A program made the translations under genes and the position numbers. A stretch of DNA of 64,000 bases, taken from assembly GCF_000657795.2 (NCBI RefSeq), contig NZ_JHEP02000004.1, positions 124,001 through 188,000 on the forward strand, written 5' to 3'. Under the pieces are notes generated by a model. The model was given only the letters and a program-made list of their open reading frames with translations. It was not told the origin of the DNA and did no database searches. Below, one piece after another: positions 8,242 through 17,417 of this stretch. The stretch is from Bordetella pseudohinzii (GTDB taxonomy: Bacteria > Pseudomonadota > Gammaproteobacteria > Burkholderiales > Burkholderiaceae_B). Numbering within the stretch: position 1 is the first letter of the stretch; each line of letters starts with the position of its first letter.

Positions 8242-9336
8242 ATGTTCGCCAAATCCTGCCTGGCCGCCACGCTGGCGGCCGCCTTCACCTTGGCCGCCGG
8301 CAGCGCCGGCGCCCAGGTGCCCCAGGGCTACCCGGCCGACTACCAGAAGATCCTCGACGGCGCCAAGAAAGAAGGCAAGGTCGTAATCTATTCGACCACC
8401 GACACCAAGGCCGCCGCGCCCATCATCGCGGGTTTCGAGGCCGCCTTCCCGGGTGTGAAGGTCGAGTACAACGACATGAACAGCACCGAGCTGTACAACC
8501 GCTATATCAGCGAGCAGGCTTCGGGCAGCACCAGCGGCGACGTGGTCTGGAGCTCGTCCATGGACTCGGCGCTCAAGCTGGCCACGGACTATGCCCTGCA
8601 ATACCGTTCGGCCGAGGCGGGCAAGCTGCCGGCCTGGGCCGTGTGGAAGGATTCGGCTTATGGCACCACGTATGAGCCGGCGGTCTTCATCTACAACAAG
8701 CGCCTGATCCCGCAGAACGAAGTGCCGACCACGCACACGGCGCTGGCCAAGCTGATCGCCGGCCAGCCGGACAAGTTCAAGAACAAGGTGACGACCTACG
8801 ACATCGAGAAATCGGCCGTGGGTTTCATGCTGGCCGTGCAGGACAAGGCCAATGATGCGCATTACTTCGACACCTTGCGCGACACGGCCAAGGGCGGCCT
8901 GATCGTGCAGTCCTCGACCGGCACGATGATGGAGCGCGTGTCCTCGGGCGAAAACCTGGTGGGCTACAACATCCTCGGTTCCTACGCCGAGGCGCGCGCC
9001 AAGAACGATCCTTCGCTGGGCATCGCCTATCCGACCGACTACGCGCTGGTGCTCTCGCGCGTGGCCTTCATCAGCAAGAAGGCCAAGAACAAGAACGCCG
9101 CCAAGCTGTGGATGGATTACCTGCTGTCCAAGAAGGGCCAGGACATCGTGGCCAACCGCGCCGACATGGCGTCGATCCGCGATGACATCGACGGCGACAA
9201 CGACGTCGACGGCATGACCAAGAAGCTGGGAGCGGCGCTCAAGCCCATCCCCGTCAACGAAAGCCTGCTCGAGTACCTCGAGCAGAACAAGCGCCTCGAG
9301 TTCATCAAGCAGTGGCGCGCTGCCGCGGGCAAGTAA
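8242..9336 (+). CDS. ABC transporter substrate-binding protein (AfuA/FbpA type)
   Basis: 364 residues with a clear signal peptide (MFAKSCLAATLAAAF, cleavage near AGA-Q at about 24) and a type-2 periplasmic binding fold of the Fe(III)/sugar-phosphate/2-aminoethylphosphonate class. The ATG at 8242 is chosen because GGAG at 8229 sits at ribosome-site distance; the ATG at 8227 has none. It delivers substrate to the permease and ATPase encoded next. Its close paralogue is the C-terminal domain of the preceding kinase. Substrate is not determined: iron, hexose phosphate, phosphoglycerate and phosphonates are all family possibilities. Confidence 0.9.
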   Translation: MFAKSCLAATLAAAFTLAAGSAGAQVPQGYPADYQKILDGAKKEGKVVIYSTTDTKAAAPIIAGFEAAFPGVKVEYNDMNSTELYNRYISEQASGSTSGDVVWSSSMDSALKLATDYALQYRSAEAGKLPAWAVWKDSAYGTTYEPAVFIYNKRLIPQNEVPTTHTALAKLIAGQPDKFKNKVTTYDIEKSAVGFMLAVQDKANDAHYFDTLRDTAKGGLIVQSSTGTMMERVSSGENLVGYNILGSYAEARAKNDPSLGIAYPTDYALVLSRVAFISKKAKNKNAAKLWMDYLLSKKGQDIVANRADMASIRDDIDGDNDVDGMTKKLGAALKPIPVNESLLEYLEQNKRLEFIKQWRAAAGK

Positions 9337-9420
9337 GTCCGCGCGGCCGGGGCGGGCGCGCGCGTCCGCCCCCAGGCCCGCAGAGCGCGGGCCGCTCATC
9401 ATTCGAAGACAGGATTTTCC

Positions 9421-11190
9421 ATGCAGTCATTGCGCAGAAAATGGCAATCCCTGCCGCGCGGCGTCGTCGTGCTGCTTACGGCATTGGCGATCTATGTGCC
9501 GTTGTCGTTCATCATCGTCCAGAGTTTTCTGTCGGCGCCTTTTTTCGCGCCCAGCAAGCATTTCAGCCTGGATGCCTTTCATTTCATCTTTGACGATCCG
9601 GATTTCTACAAGGCCCTCAAGAGCGGTTTCATTCTCGCCTTCGGCCTGGCGGCCATCGCGATCCCGCTGGGCGGGATGTTGGCCTTTCTCATGATACGCA
9701 CGGACCTGCCGGGGCGGCGCTGGATCGAGCCGCTCATCCTGGTGCCGGTCTTTGTCTCGCCCATGGTGCTGGGCTTCGGCTATGTGGTGGCCGCCGGGCC
9801 GGTGGGATTTTTCTCGATGTGGGCGCAGCAGTTGCTGGGCTTCATCCCCTGGAACATCTATTCGCTGACCAGCATCGTCATCATCGCCGGCCTGACGCAC
9901 GTGCCGCATGCCTATCTCTACATCTCGTCGGCCCTGCGCAGCATGGGCTCGGATGTGGAGGAGGCGGCGCGTGTCTCCGGCGCCTCGCCGCTGCGCGTGA
10001 TGATGTCGGTGAGCCTGCCCATGGTGCGCCCGGCCATGCTCTACGCCACGGTGCTGCTTTTTTTCCTGGGGTTGGAGGTCTTTGGCCTGGTCCTGGTGCT
10101 GGGCGACCCCGAGGGCAACCTGGTGCTGGCGACCTATCTGTACAAGCTCACCAATAAGCTGGGCATTCCTTCCTATCACCTGATGGCCGCCGTGGCCGTG
10201 GTGCTGATCGCCATGACCATCCCCCTGGTGATGCTGCAGCGCCGCCTGATGCGCACGGCCAACCGCTTCGTGACCATGAAGGGCAAGGCCTCGCGCGCGC
10301 GTCCGCTGCCGCTGGGCCGCTGGCGCTGGGCGGCCGGGGGCGTGGTGGCCTTCTGGCTGCTGGTGACCATCGTCGTGCCCTTGATCGGCGTGCTGCTGCG
10401 GGCCTTTGTCTCCAACTGGGGCATGGGCGTGTCGCTGTTCGATGTGCTGTCGCTGGACGCCTTCCGCACGGTGTTCTCGCAGCCCAACCTGATCCGCGCC
10501 ATCATCAATTCTATTGCCATCGGCGTGTTCGGCGGCGCGCTGGCGGTGTTCTGCTATCTCTTCATCGGCCTGGCCATGCATCGCAAGCCGGATAACGTCA
10601 CCCGCTTTCTGGACTACAGCGTGCTGGTGCCGCGCGCGGTCCCCGGGCTGCTGGCGGGCCTGGCCTTTCTCTGGGTTTTTCTCTTCGTGCCGATGTGGCT
10701 GGACAACTCGCTCGAAGACGGCTGGCTGTCGGCCTTGCCTTTCGCCGAATGGCTGCGCGAGCACTTCGTCGAGTGGCTGCGCGCCATGCGCAGCACCATC
10801 TTCAGCGTCTGGCTGGCTTATACCGTGGTCTGGATGGCCTATGGCCTGCGCCTGATTTCTTCCACCCTGCTGCAGGTCGGGCCCGAGCTGGAAGAGGCCG
10901 CGCGCAGCACGGGCGCATCGCGCGCGCAGGTCACCCGCCACGTGACGGTGCCGCTGGCCAAGTACGGCCTGATCGGCTCCTGGCTGCTGATGTTCCTGAT
11001 TTTCGAGCGCGAGTATTCGACCGGCGTCTATCTGCTGTCGCCCGGCACCGAGACCATCGGTTCGATGCTGGTGTCGCTCTGGGCCTCGGGCGCCATCGAC
11101 ATCGTGGCCGCGCTTTCCTTTATCAATATTGTCCTGGTCGTGGTCGGCCTGGGCATCGCGCTGCGTTTCGGAGTCAAACTTCATGATTGA
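9421..11190 (+). CDS. ABC transporter permease, two fused permease halves
   Basis: 589 residues with about 12 membrane segments. Two BPD-type permease domains each carry an EAA loop (EEAARVSGASPLRV near 180; EEAARSTGASRAQV near 500). Such double-length permeases are standard in FbpB/AfuB-like importers. It follows the binding-protein gene by 84 bp and overlaps the ATPase gene by 8 bp, so both products are probably made together. Inner membrane; pairs with two copies of the ATPase. Confidence 0.92.
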   Translation: MQSLRRKWQSLPRGVVVLLTALAIYVPLSFIIVQSFLSAPFFAPSKHFSLDAFHFIFDDPDFYKALKSGFILAFGLAAIAIPLGGMLAFLMIRTDLPGRRWIEPLILVPVFVSPMVLGFGYVVAAGPVGFFSMWAQQLLGFIPWNIYSLTSIVIIAGLTHVPHAYLYISSALRSMGSDVEEAARVSGASPLRVMMSVSLPMVRPAMLYATVLLFFLGLEVFGLVLVLGDPEGNLVLATYLYKLTNKLGIPSYHLMAAVAVVLIAMTIPLVMLQRRLMRTANRFVTMKGKASRARPLPLGRWRWAAGGVVAFWLLVTIVVPLIGVLLRAFVSNWGMGVSLFDVLSLDAFRTVFSQPNLIRAIINSIAIGVFGGALAVFCYLFIGLAMHRKPDNVTRFLDYSVLVPRAVPGLLAGLAFLWVFLFVPMWLDNSLEDGWLSALPFAEWLREHFVEWLRAMRSTIFSVWLAYTVVWMAYGLRLISSTLLQVGPELEEAARSTGASRAQVTRHVTVPLAKYGLIGSWLLMFLIFEREYSTGVYLLSPGTETIGSMLVSLWASGAIDIVAALSFINIVLVVVGLGIALRFGVKLHD

Positions 11191-12256
11191 GCTTTCCGTC
11201 GAAGACCTGCACCTGGACTACGGAGACAACCCCGTCCTCAAGGGCGTTTCCATGGACTTGCGCCAGGGCGAGGTGGTGTCCTTGCTGGGTCCCTCCGGCA
11301 GCGGCAAGACGACCTTGCTGCGCGCGGTCGCCGGCCTCGAAGGCCCCAAGGCCGGGCGCATCCGCATCGGCGAGCGCGTGGTATACGACGGCGCGGCGGG
11401 CAAGGAAGTGCCGGCCGAGGACCGCAATCTGGGCCTGGTATTCCAGTCGTATGCCCTCTGGCCGCACAAGACCGTGTTCGATAACGTGGCCTATCCGCTG
11501 AAGCTGCGCGGCGTGGCCGGCGGCGAGGTGCGCCAGCGCGTCCAGGACGTGCTGGATCAGCTGGGCCTGGGCAAGCTGGGGCAGCGTCATCCGCATCAGC
11601 TCTCCGGCGGCCAACAGCAGCGCGTGGCCATCGGCCGCGCCCTGGTCTACAGCCCGCCCGTCATTCTGCTGGACGAGCCGTTGTCCAACCTGGACGCCAA
11701 GCTGCGCGAAGAAGCGCGGGCCTTCCTGCGCGAGCTGATCGTGCGCCTGGGGCTGTCGGCGCTGATGGTCACCCATGACCAGAGCGAGGCCATGGCGATC
11801 TCAGACCGCATCCTGTTGCTGAACAACGGCAAGATCGAGCAACAGGGCACGCCGCAGGAAATGTACGGCTCGCCGGCGACCCTGTTCACGGCCGAGTTCA
11901 TGGGCAGCAACAACCGCCTGGACGGCCGCGTGACCGAGGTGCGCGACGGGCGCGCCCGCATCGAGGGCCAGGGCTGGGCGCTGTGGGGCCATGCCGCCGA
12001 GGGCGCGGCCGCGGGCAAGGATGCCACCGCCGTCATCCGCGTCGAACAGGTGCGTCTGCAGGATGATCCCGAGGGCAACCATCTGGATCTGCTGCTGATC
12101 ACCAGCATGTATCTGGGCGACCGTTGGGAGTATCTCTTTCGCGCGGGCGGGCAGGATGGCCTCTCCCTGCGCGCTTACGGCCCGCAAGGCCGCGAGGCCG
12201 GCCCCTGCCGTCTGGCCCTGCCGGCCGCAAGTGTCTGGATTTTCCCGCGAGGATAG
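11183..12256 (+). CDS. ABC transporter ATP-binding protein (FbpC/AfuC type)
   Basis: 357 residues with Walker A GPSGSGKTT, Q-loop VFQSYALWPH, signature LSGGQQQRVAIGRAL, Walker B VILLDEPLSNLD and H-loop VTHDQSEA. A C-terminal TOBE-like regulatory region follows (about 250-357). The ATG at 11183 overlaps the permease stop by 8 bp; the frame is open further upstream, but only inside the permease gene. Last gene of the importer unit, followed at once by a strong terminator. Confidence 0.93.
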   Translation: MIELSVEDLHLDYGDNPVLKGVSMDLRQGEVVSLLGPSGSGKTTLLRAVAGLEGPKAGRIRIGERVVYDGAAGKEVPAEDRNLGLVFQSYALWPHKTVFDNVAYPLKLRGVAGGEVRQRVQDVLDQLGLGKLGQRHPHQLSGGQQQRVAIGRALVYSPPVILLDEPLSNLDAKLREEARAFLRELIVRLGLSALMVTHDQSEAMAISDRILLLNNGKIEQQGTPQEMYGSPATLFTAEFMGSNNRLDGRVTEVRDGRARIEGQGWALWGHAAEGAAAGKDATAVIRVEQVRLQDDPEGNHLDLLLITSMYLGDRWEYLFRAGGQDGLSLRAYGPQGREAGPCRLALPAASVWIFPRG

Positions 12257-12261
12257 GCGCT

Positions 12262-12307
12262 AAAAAAGCCGCCCGGCCGTCGCAAGACGGCCGGGCGGCT
12301 TTTTTTT
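12262..12307. terminator. Strong bidirectional rho-independent terminator
   Basis: A perfect 14-bp GC-rich stem (12268-12281 with 12286-12299) closes a GCAA loop. It is flanked by an A-run on the left and a run of eight T on the right. It sits between the importer ATPase (plus) and glcB (minus), whose stops converge on it, so it should end both transcripts. Confidence 0.92.
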
Positions 12308-12318
12308 GCCCGTTGGCC

Positions 12319-14490
12319 TCAGGCGCCGTGGGCCGCTTTGAAGGCCAGGCGGGCCTTGTGCAGCAGCGGCTCGGTATAGCCATTGGGTTGCTCCAGGCCT
12401 TCGAAGACCAGGGCCGTGGCGGCCCGGTAGGCGTAGGAGCTGTCGAAATGGCCGGCCATGGGCAGATAGTTGGGGTCGCCGGCATTCTGCTGGTCCACCA
12501 CTGCCGCCATGCGCTCGAAGGTCTGCCGGACCTGATCATGGCTGACCACGCCATGCAGCAGCCAGTTGGCGATGTGCTGGCTGGAGATGCGCAGCGTGGC
12601 GCGGTCTTCCATCAGGCCGATGTTGTTGATGTCGGGCACCTTGGAGCAGCCCACGCCCTGGTCGACCCAGCGCACGACATAGCCGAGGATGCCCTGGGCA
12701 TTGTTGTCGAGTTCGCGCTGGATATCCGACGCGCTCCAGGCGGTGGGGTCGCCCACCGGAATGGTGAGCAGGCCGGCGAGCAGCTCATCGGCCACATCGG
12801 CCAGGCGCGTTTTTTCCAGCGTTTGCTGCACGGCCTGCACATCGACCTGGTGGTAATGCAGCGCATGCAGGGTCGCCGCCGTGGGCGAGGGCACCCAGGC
12901 GGTGTTGGCGCCCGCCTTGGGATGGGCGATCTTCTGTTCCAGCATGGCGGCCATCAGATCGGGCATGGCCCACATGCCCTTGCCGATCTGGGCGCGTCCG
13001 CGCAGGCCGCAATCCAGGCCCACCAGCACATTGCTGCGCTCATAGGCGGCGATCCAGGCGCTGGACTTCATATCGCCCTTGCGCATCATGGGGCCGGCCT
13101 GCATCACCGAGTGCATTTCGTCGCCCGTGCGGTCCAGGAAGCCCGTGTTGATGAAGGCCACGCGATCGGCCGCCTGGGCGATGCAGGCCTTCAGGTTGAC
13201 GCTGGTGCGCCGCTCCTCGTCCATGATGCCCATCTTGAGGGTGTTGCGCGGCAGCTTGAGCAGGTCTTCGACGCGGGCAAAGAGCGTGTCGGCGAAGGCG
13301 GCCTCGGCCGGCCCGTGCATCTTGGGCTTGACGATATAGATCGAGCCCTTGCGCGAATTGCGCTTCTGGGTGAGATCGATGCGGGCGGCCAGGGAGGTGA
13401 TGACCGCGTCCATGATGCCCTCGGGCACTTCGTGGCCGTCGCGGTCCAGGATGGCCGGATTGGTCATCAGGTGGCCCACATTGCGCACAAAGAGCAGGGA
13501 GCGGCCCGGCAGCGTGAAGGCGCTGCCGTCGGGCGCGAGATAATCGCGGTCGGGGTTCATGCGGCGCGTGAAGGTCTTGCCGTTTTTGGTGACCGACTCG
13601 GTCAGGTCGCCGCGCATCAGGCCCAGCCAGTTGCGGTAGAGATGGGTTTTGTCTTCGGCGTCGACCGCGGCCACGGAGTCTTCGCAGTCCATGATGGTGG
13701 TGAGCGCCGCTTCCATGAGCACGTCTTTCACGCCGGCCGTGTCCGTGGCGCCTATGGTGTGCTGGCGATCGATCTGGATCTCGAAGTGCAGCCCGTTGTG
13801 CGCCAGCAGGATGGCCGAGGGCGCGGCGGCCTCGCCGCGATAGCCCTGGAACTGGGCGGGGTTCTTCAGCGTCGTGTCGCCTTGCGCCGTGGTGACGATG
13901 AGCTGGGCGCCGCGCAGCACATAGCCGGTGGCTTCGCGATGCGAGCCGCGCGCCAGCGGGGCCGCGCCGTCCAGGAAGTCGCGCGCGCGTTCGATCACGG
14001 CCTGGCCGCGCCGCGGGTTGTAGGCCGGGCCGGCCGCGCCGGCGCTGTCCGGGATGGCATCGGTGCCATAGAGGGCGTCATACAGGCTGCCCCAGCGGGC
14101 GTTGGCGGCGTTCAGGGCATAGCGCGCATTGGACATCGGCACCACCAGCTGCGGGCCGGCCTGGCGGGCGATTTCGTCGTCGACGTTTTCGGTGCGCGCG
14201 CGCACCGAGGCGGGCACGGGCTGGAGATAGCCGATCTTCTCCAGAAAGGCGCGATAGGCGGCGGGGTCGCGCACCGGGCCGGGGTGGCTGCGATGCCATT
14301 GATCCAATTCGGCCTGCAGGCGGTCGCGCTCGGCCAGCAGCTTGCGGTTTTGCGGCGCCAGGTCGTGGATGAGGGCGGCAAAGCCCGCCCAGAAGGCCTG
14401 GCTGTCCAGGCCGGAGCCGGGCAGGGCCTCTTTTTCGATGAACTGATACAGGGAGGCCGCCACCTGCAGGCCTGCGATGCGTTCGGTCAT
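12319..14490 (-). CDS. glcB: Malate synthase G
   Basis: A 723-residue enzyme condensing glyoxylate with acetyl-CoA to malate. The length and motifs fit isoform [21 protein letters not shown]-like [39 protein letters not shown] and [20 protein letters not shown]. The ATG at 14490 (MTERIAGLQ) is preferred; a TTG at 14511 would add seven residues but has no ribosome site. It is divergent from glcC, as expected for glycolate/glyoxylate control. No glcDEF genes are nearby. A regulator operator lies about 77 bp upstream of the start. Confidence 0.96.
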   Translation of the reverse strand: MTERIAGLQVAASLYQFIEKEALPGSGLDSQAFWAGFAALIHDLAPQNRKLLAERDRLQAELDQWHRSHPGPVRDPAAYRAFLEKIGYLQPVPASVRARTENVDDEIARQAGPQLVVPMSNARYALNAANARWGSLYDALYGTDAIPDSAGAAGPAYNPRRGQAVIERARDFLDGAAPLARGSHREATGYVLRGAQLIVTTAQGDTTLKNPAQFQGYRGEAAAPSAILLAHNGLHFEIQIDRQHTIGATDTAGVKDVLMEAALTTIMDCEDSVAAVDAEDKTHLYRNWLGLMRGDLTESVTKNGKTFTRRMNPDRDYLAPDGSAFTLPGRSLLFVRNVGHLMTNPAILDRDGHEVPEGIMDAVITSLAARIDLTQKRNSRKGSIYIVKPKMHGPAEAAFADTLFARVEDLLKLPRNTLKMGIMDEERRTSVNLKACIAQAADRVAFINTGFLDRTGDEMHSVMQAGPMMRKGDMKSSAWIAAYERSNVLVGLDCGLRGRAQIGKGMWAMPDLMAAMLEQKIAHPKAGANTAWVPSPTAATLHALHYHQVDVQAVQQTLEKTRLADVADELLAGLLTIPVGDPTAWSASDIQRELDNNAQGILGYVVRWVDQGVGCSKVPDINNIGLMEDRATLRISSQHIANWLLHGVVSHDQVRQTFERMAAVVDQQNAGDPNYLPMAGHFDSSYAYRAATALVFEGLEQPNGYTEPLLHKARLAFKAAHGA

Positions 14491-14566
14491 GGTGTCGCTC
14501 TGCAAAGTCAAAAAGGGATAGCGGGATCATCGGTCCTGCGGCCGCGGCTGTCCATATCCCAGGCCG

Positions 14567-14579
14567 CTGGTCATACCAG
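14567..14579. promoter_or_regulatory. GlcC/FadR-type operator, copy 1
   Basis: The 13-mer CTGGTCATACCAG is a perfect CTGGT-N3-ACCAG dyad, matching the GntR/FadR-subfamily pattern GT-N(2-4)-AC. An identical copy occurs at 14675-14687. It lies in the glcB-glcC divergent region. Confidence 0.72.
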
Positions 14580-14674
14580 TTTGTGCACTGCCGTATTGGC
14601 GGACAAACGTTTTTTATGGTTTTATTTCAGGTACTTGAACGTATATGGAGTCCTTGCCCGGCAGCGGGCGGGAA

Positions 14675-14687
14675 CTGGTCATACCAG
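14675..14687. promoter_or_regulatory. GlcC/FadR-type operator, copy 2
   Basis: Exact repeat of CTGGTCATACCAG, 108 bp from copy 1. It ends 14 bp before the preferred glcC start at 14702, so binding here would cover the start region of glcC. This suggests autoregulation. Confidence 0.7.
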
Positions 14688-14701
14688 TGGCAAATCTGCA
14701 G

Positions 14702-15460
14702 ATGGACGAGGCCGGCAAGCGCGGCCAGGTGGCCGAAGGGGTCGCGCAACGGATAGAGCAGCTGATCGTCGACGGCGTGCTCAAGGCCGGGCAGCCGCTG
14801 CCTTCGGAGCGGCGCCTGACCGAAAAACTGGGCGTGTCGCGCAGCGCCCTGCGCGAGGGGCTGCAATTGCTGCGGGCGCGCCAGATCATCCGCACCGAGC
14901 AGGGGCGCGGCTCCTTCGTGTCGCAGATCGCCAAGGTCGATGCCGGCCCGCTGGTGCATCTGTTCCATTCGCAGCCGCGCACGCTGTATGACTTGCTGGA
15001 GGTGCGCGCCCTCCTGGAGGGCGAGTCGGCCAGGCTGGCCGCCATCCGCGGCACCGAGGCGGACTTCATCCTGATCCGGCGCCGCTACGAGGCCATGGTG
15101 GCCGCCCACCTGAAGCCGGCCGACAGCGCCACGCACGCCCATCTCGACCATGCTTTCCATCTGGCGATCTGCGAGGCTTCGCATAATCCCGTGCTGGTCC
15201 ACACCCTGCAGTCATTGACCGACCTGATGCTGGGGTCGGTCTTTGCCTGCGTGAACAATCTCTATCACCGCGAGCCGCACAAGCGCCAGATCGACCGGCA
15301 GCATACGCGGCTGTTCAATGCGGTGATGGCGCGCCAGCCCGACCAGGCGCACCGGGCCGCGACCGAGCACGTCGACAGCGTGCGCCAGAGCCTGAATGAA
15401 ATCGAGCAGGAGGGCGAGCGCCTGGTGCGCGCCACCCTGCGCCTGGAAGGCTGGACCTGA
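14702..15460 (+). CDS. glcC: GlcC-like GntR-family transcriptional regulator
   Basis: 252 residues: an N-terminal winged helix (PLPSERRLTEKLGVSRSALR) and a C-terminal FCD ligand domain (HLDHAFHLAICEASHN). It aligns almost end to end with my recollection of E. coli GlcC (shared PRTLYDLLEVRALLEGESARL, LQSLTDLM and NNLYHR). I prefer ATG 14702, giving a length close to GlcC's 254, over ATG 14645, which would put an operator inside the coding region. GlcC responds to glycolate and activates the glycolate/malate synthase genes. Here it is divergent from glcB. Confidence 0.9.
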   Translation: MDEAGKRGQVAEGVAQRIEQLIVDGVLKAGQPLPSERRLTEKLGVSRSALREGLQLLRARQIIRTEQGRGSFVSQIAKVDAGPLVHLFHSQPRTLYDLLEVRALLEGESARLAAIRGTEADFILIRRRYEAMVAAHLKPADSATHAHLDHAFHLAICEASHNPVLVHTLQSLTDLMLGSVFACVNNLYHREPHKRQIDRQHTRLFNAVMARQPDQAHRAATEHVDSVRQSLNEIEQEGERLVRATLRLEGWT

Positions 15461-15497
15461 GCGGGACCCGCCGCAAAACAGACGGCCAGAAAGGCCT

Positions 15498-15540
15498 ACG
15501 CCCGCCAGGGGGCTGCTTGCGCAGCCCACGAGGCGGGCGT
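15498..15540. terminator. Hairpin between glcC and the DUF4148 gene (convergent), no T-run
   Basis: A long imperfect hairpin: outer 9-bp arms (15498-15506 with 15532-15540) and inner 7-bp arms (15510-15516 with 15521-15527) around a TTGC loop. The flanking genes converge on it, so a bidirectional terminator or mRNA-end stabiliser is likely. No poly-T follows. Confidence 0.5.
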
Positions 15541-15590
15541 CGACCTTGGGAAATCAGTGCGCCGGGGCGGGGGGGAACCGGCGCGGCCGA

Positions 15591-15971
15591 TCAACCGTTC
15601 TGGGGCGGATAGTCCAGGTTGCCGAAAGTGACGATGCCGTCGGCCTTGGCCTGGGCCAGGTCGGAGCGCACTTGCGCGCGGCTCACATGGCTATCGACCG
15701 TGGCGGCCACGGGCGGGTAATCCAGGTTGGCGGTGGTCACCAGGCCGGCGTGTTGCGCCTGGGCCAGTTCGTCACGGACTTGAGCCGAGGACAGGGTGGC
15801 GGTTTGCGCGAAGGCGGCGGGATAGGCTTGTTCGCCGAAGGTGTATTGACCCGAAGCCTTGGCCTGGGCGAGTTCCGCCTGGACCTGGGCGCGGCTGGGT
15901 TCGACATCGGCGGCCTGGGCGCCGGCCATCACGGCCATGGACAGCATTGCAGCAGTAGCGAGCGACTTCAT
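15591..15971 (-). CDS. DUF4148 family secreted protein with three tandem repeats
   Basis: 126 residues with a signal peptide (MKSLATAAMLSMAVMAGAQA, cut near 20). Three repeats of about 27-37 residues follow, each of the form S-x-AQV-x-x-(E/D)LAQA-x-x-x-G-x-x-x-(F/T)-x-x-x-x-YP. DUF4148 proteins are abundant in Burkholderiales and have no assigned biochemical role. The start at 15971 is fixed by a perfect GGAGGA site; an open extension upstream is untranslated. The product should be periplasmic. It is monocistronic, with a long upstream region. Confidence 0.85.
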   Translation of the reverse strand: MKSLATAAMLSMAVMAGAQAADVEPSRAQVQAELAQAKASGQYTFGEQAYPAAFAQTATLSSAQVRDELAQAQHAGLVTTANLDYPPVAATVDSHVSRAQVRSDLAQAKADGIVTFGNLDYPPQNG

Positions 15972-16342
15972 GGTGAATCCTCCGTAATGAGTGAGGATGC
16001 AAACTGGGCGGCATCCATCAGCGCCTCGGTTTGTGTCCCGGTGAAGCCATTCTGTGCCTATCAAGACCTGGGATAAACCCTAGGTAGCAGAAAACATTAT
16101 TCCAAATTTGTCGCTAATCGAAGTTATCCAGCAATAACAATTCCATCAGTGGGGATATGGGGGCGGACAGGCGGCGCCTAGCCCCGCGCACCCTTGGCGG
16201 CCGGCAGCGTCGCGCCGGCCGGATGAGCCGATAACGCCGCGCTCGTCTATTCAAAGTTGTCGAAGTGACCGTTCACCAATAAATAAGTCCCGCCCGGGGT
16301 GGATGGACTTATAAGAATGCACAAAAACCTGGAGGACGGAAC
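15972..16342. other. Divergent intergenic region, no gene seen
   Basis: 371 bp between the DUF4148 gene and the sugar ABC operon. An AT-rich patch at about 16080-16150 is the likely promoter area for one or both units. The right part holds an inverted repeat listed separately. No convincing coding frame, tRNA or known riboswitch was seen. Confidence 0.5.
16283..16312. promoter_or_regulatory. Inverted repeat ATAAGTCC-N14-GGACTTAT upstream of sugar ABC operon
   Basis: Perfect 8-bp arms at 16283-16290 and 16305-16312 lie 30 bp before the GTG start of the first permease. The spacing would fit an operator or a leader hairpin. A smaller dyad GTGA-N4-TCAC lies at 16265-16276. Confidence 0.4.
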
Positions 16343-17365
16343 GTGGCGCAAGGCAGTCATCCCGATCTACCGCAGGCCGGCCGGCGCCTGGACCTGACTC
16401 GCTATCTCAACCAGGAACGCATCGTCTTCCTGCTGACGCTTCTGCTGTTCGGCGTCTTTGTCCTCGCCCTGCCCAACTTTCTGTCCACCGCCAACATGTT
16501 GTCGCTGCTGCGCAGCGTCGCCGTGCTGGGCATTCTCGGCGTGGGCATGCTGATCGTGGTGCTGGGCCGGGGCATCGATCTGTCCATGGTCGCCATCATG
16601 GCCATCTCGGTCGCCTGGGCCTTGCAGTTGCAGGCCACGGGCAGCCCGCTGGGCCTGGCCTTGGCGCTGGGCCTGGGCTTCGCGGTCCTGATGAGCCTGA
16701 TCAGCGGCATCCTGATCGCCTACGCGGAGATTCCGCCGCTGTTCGCCACCCTGGCCATGGGCACGGTGGTCTATGGCTACGGCCGCTCGCAGCTCATCAC
16801 CGCCACGGACGTGGTCTACATGCCGCAGAACATCGGCTGGATCAAGTCTCTCGGCCAGGGCTATGTGCTGGGCATCCCCGCGCCGGTCATCGTGGCCCTG
16901 ATCGTGTCCATCGCCGTCTGGGCCTTCCTGCGCTATACCAAGCCGGGCCGCTTCATCTACGCCATCGGCGATAACGCCGCGGCCGCGCGCCTGAGCGCCA
17001 TTCCCGTGCGGCCCGTGCTGGTCATGCAGTACGTGATTTCGGGCGCCATCGCCTTCCTGGCCGGCATCATCACCGCGACCTCGGTGGCGGCCATGAATAC
17101 CCGCGTCGTCAACTCCAACATGATCTACGACGTCATCCTGGTCGTGGTGCTGGGCGGCGTGGGCCTGTCGGGCGGGCGGGGCAATGTGCGCAATGTGCTG
17201 GTGGGCACCCTGCTGATCGGCGTGCTCATGAATGGCATGACCATCATGGACATCCAGTACACGGTGCAGAACGTCATCAAGAGCCTGATCCTGCTGCTGG
17301 CGATTGTCGTCGACAGCCTGCTGAACCCGCGCGATGAGCAGACGGGACAGCAGGGTGATATTTGA
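16343..17365 (+). CDS. Ribose-type sugar ABC transporter permease
   Basis: 340 residues, about nine or ten membrane helices, RbsC/BPD_transp_2 family (GVGMLIVVLGRGIDLSM; the family's GGVGLSGGRG near the C-terminus). It starts with GTG at 16343 behind a good GGAGGA site. First gene of a seven-gene run for uptake and probable oxidation of a sugar-like substrate. It should pair with the second permease at 18513 and the double ATPase at 21682. Confidence 0.9.
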   Translation: MAQGSHPDLPQAGRRLDLTRYLNQERIVFLLTLLLFGVFVLALPNFLSTANMLSLLRSVAVLGILGVGMLIVVLGRGIDLSMVAIMAISVAWALQLQATGSPLGLALALGLGFAVLMSLISGILIAYAEIPPLFATLAMGTVVYGYGRSQLITATDVVYMPQNIGWIKSLGQGYVLGIPAPVIVALIVSIAVWAFLRYTKPGRFIYAIGDNAAAARLSAIPVRPVLVMQYVISGAIAFLAGIITATSVAAMNTRVVNSNMIYDVILVVVLGGVGLSGGRGNVRNVLVGTLLIGVLMNGMTIMDIQYTVQNVIKSLILLLAIVVDSLLNPRDEQTGQQGDI

Positions 17366-17373
17366 ACCTGATT

Positions 17374-17387
17374 TTGAAGCGCTTCAA
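17374..17387. promoter_or_regulatory. Perfect 14-bp palindrome, LacI-family operator type
   Basis: TTGAAGCGCTTCAA is fully self-complementary with a central CG, the shape of LacI/GalR-family operators. It lies in the 52-bp gap between the permease gene and the binding-protein gene, 30 bp before the start codon. No LacI-family gene is in the window. Confidence 0.5.
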
Positions 17388-17417
17388 TTCAATAAGTAGA
17401 ACGTCAAGGAGACAGAG

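Noticed and set aside
9427-11184. 585-codon minus-strand frame opposite the double permease
   Set aside because: Low-complexity His/Gln/Asp content with no motif; shadow of the permease gene.
12124-14991. 955-codon plus-strand frame across the ATPase end, terminator, glcB and glcC start
   Set aside because: It runs through a strong terminator and is antisense to malate synthase; Ala/Gly/His-rich with no family resemblance.
17374-17402. Promoter with TTGAAG and TAGAAC overlapping the palindrome
   Set aside because: The -10 would lie only about 15 bp from the start codon, placing the ribosome site upstream of the transcript start.
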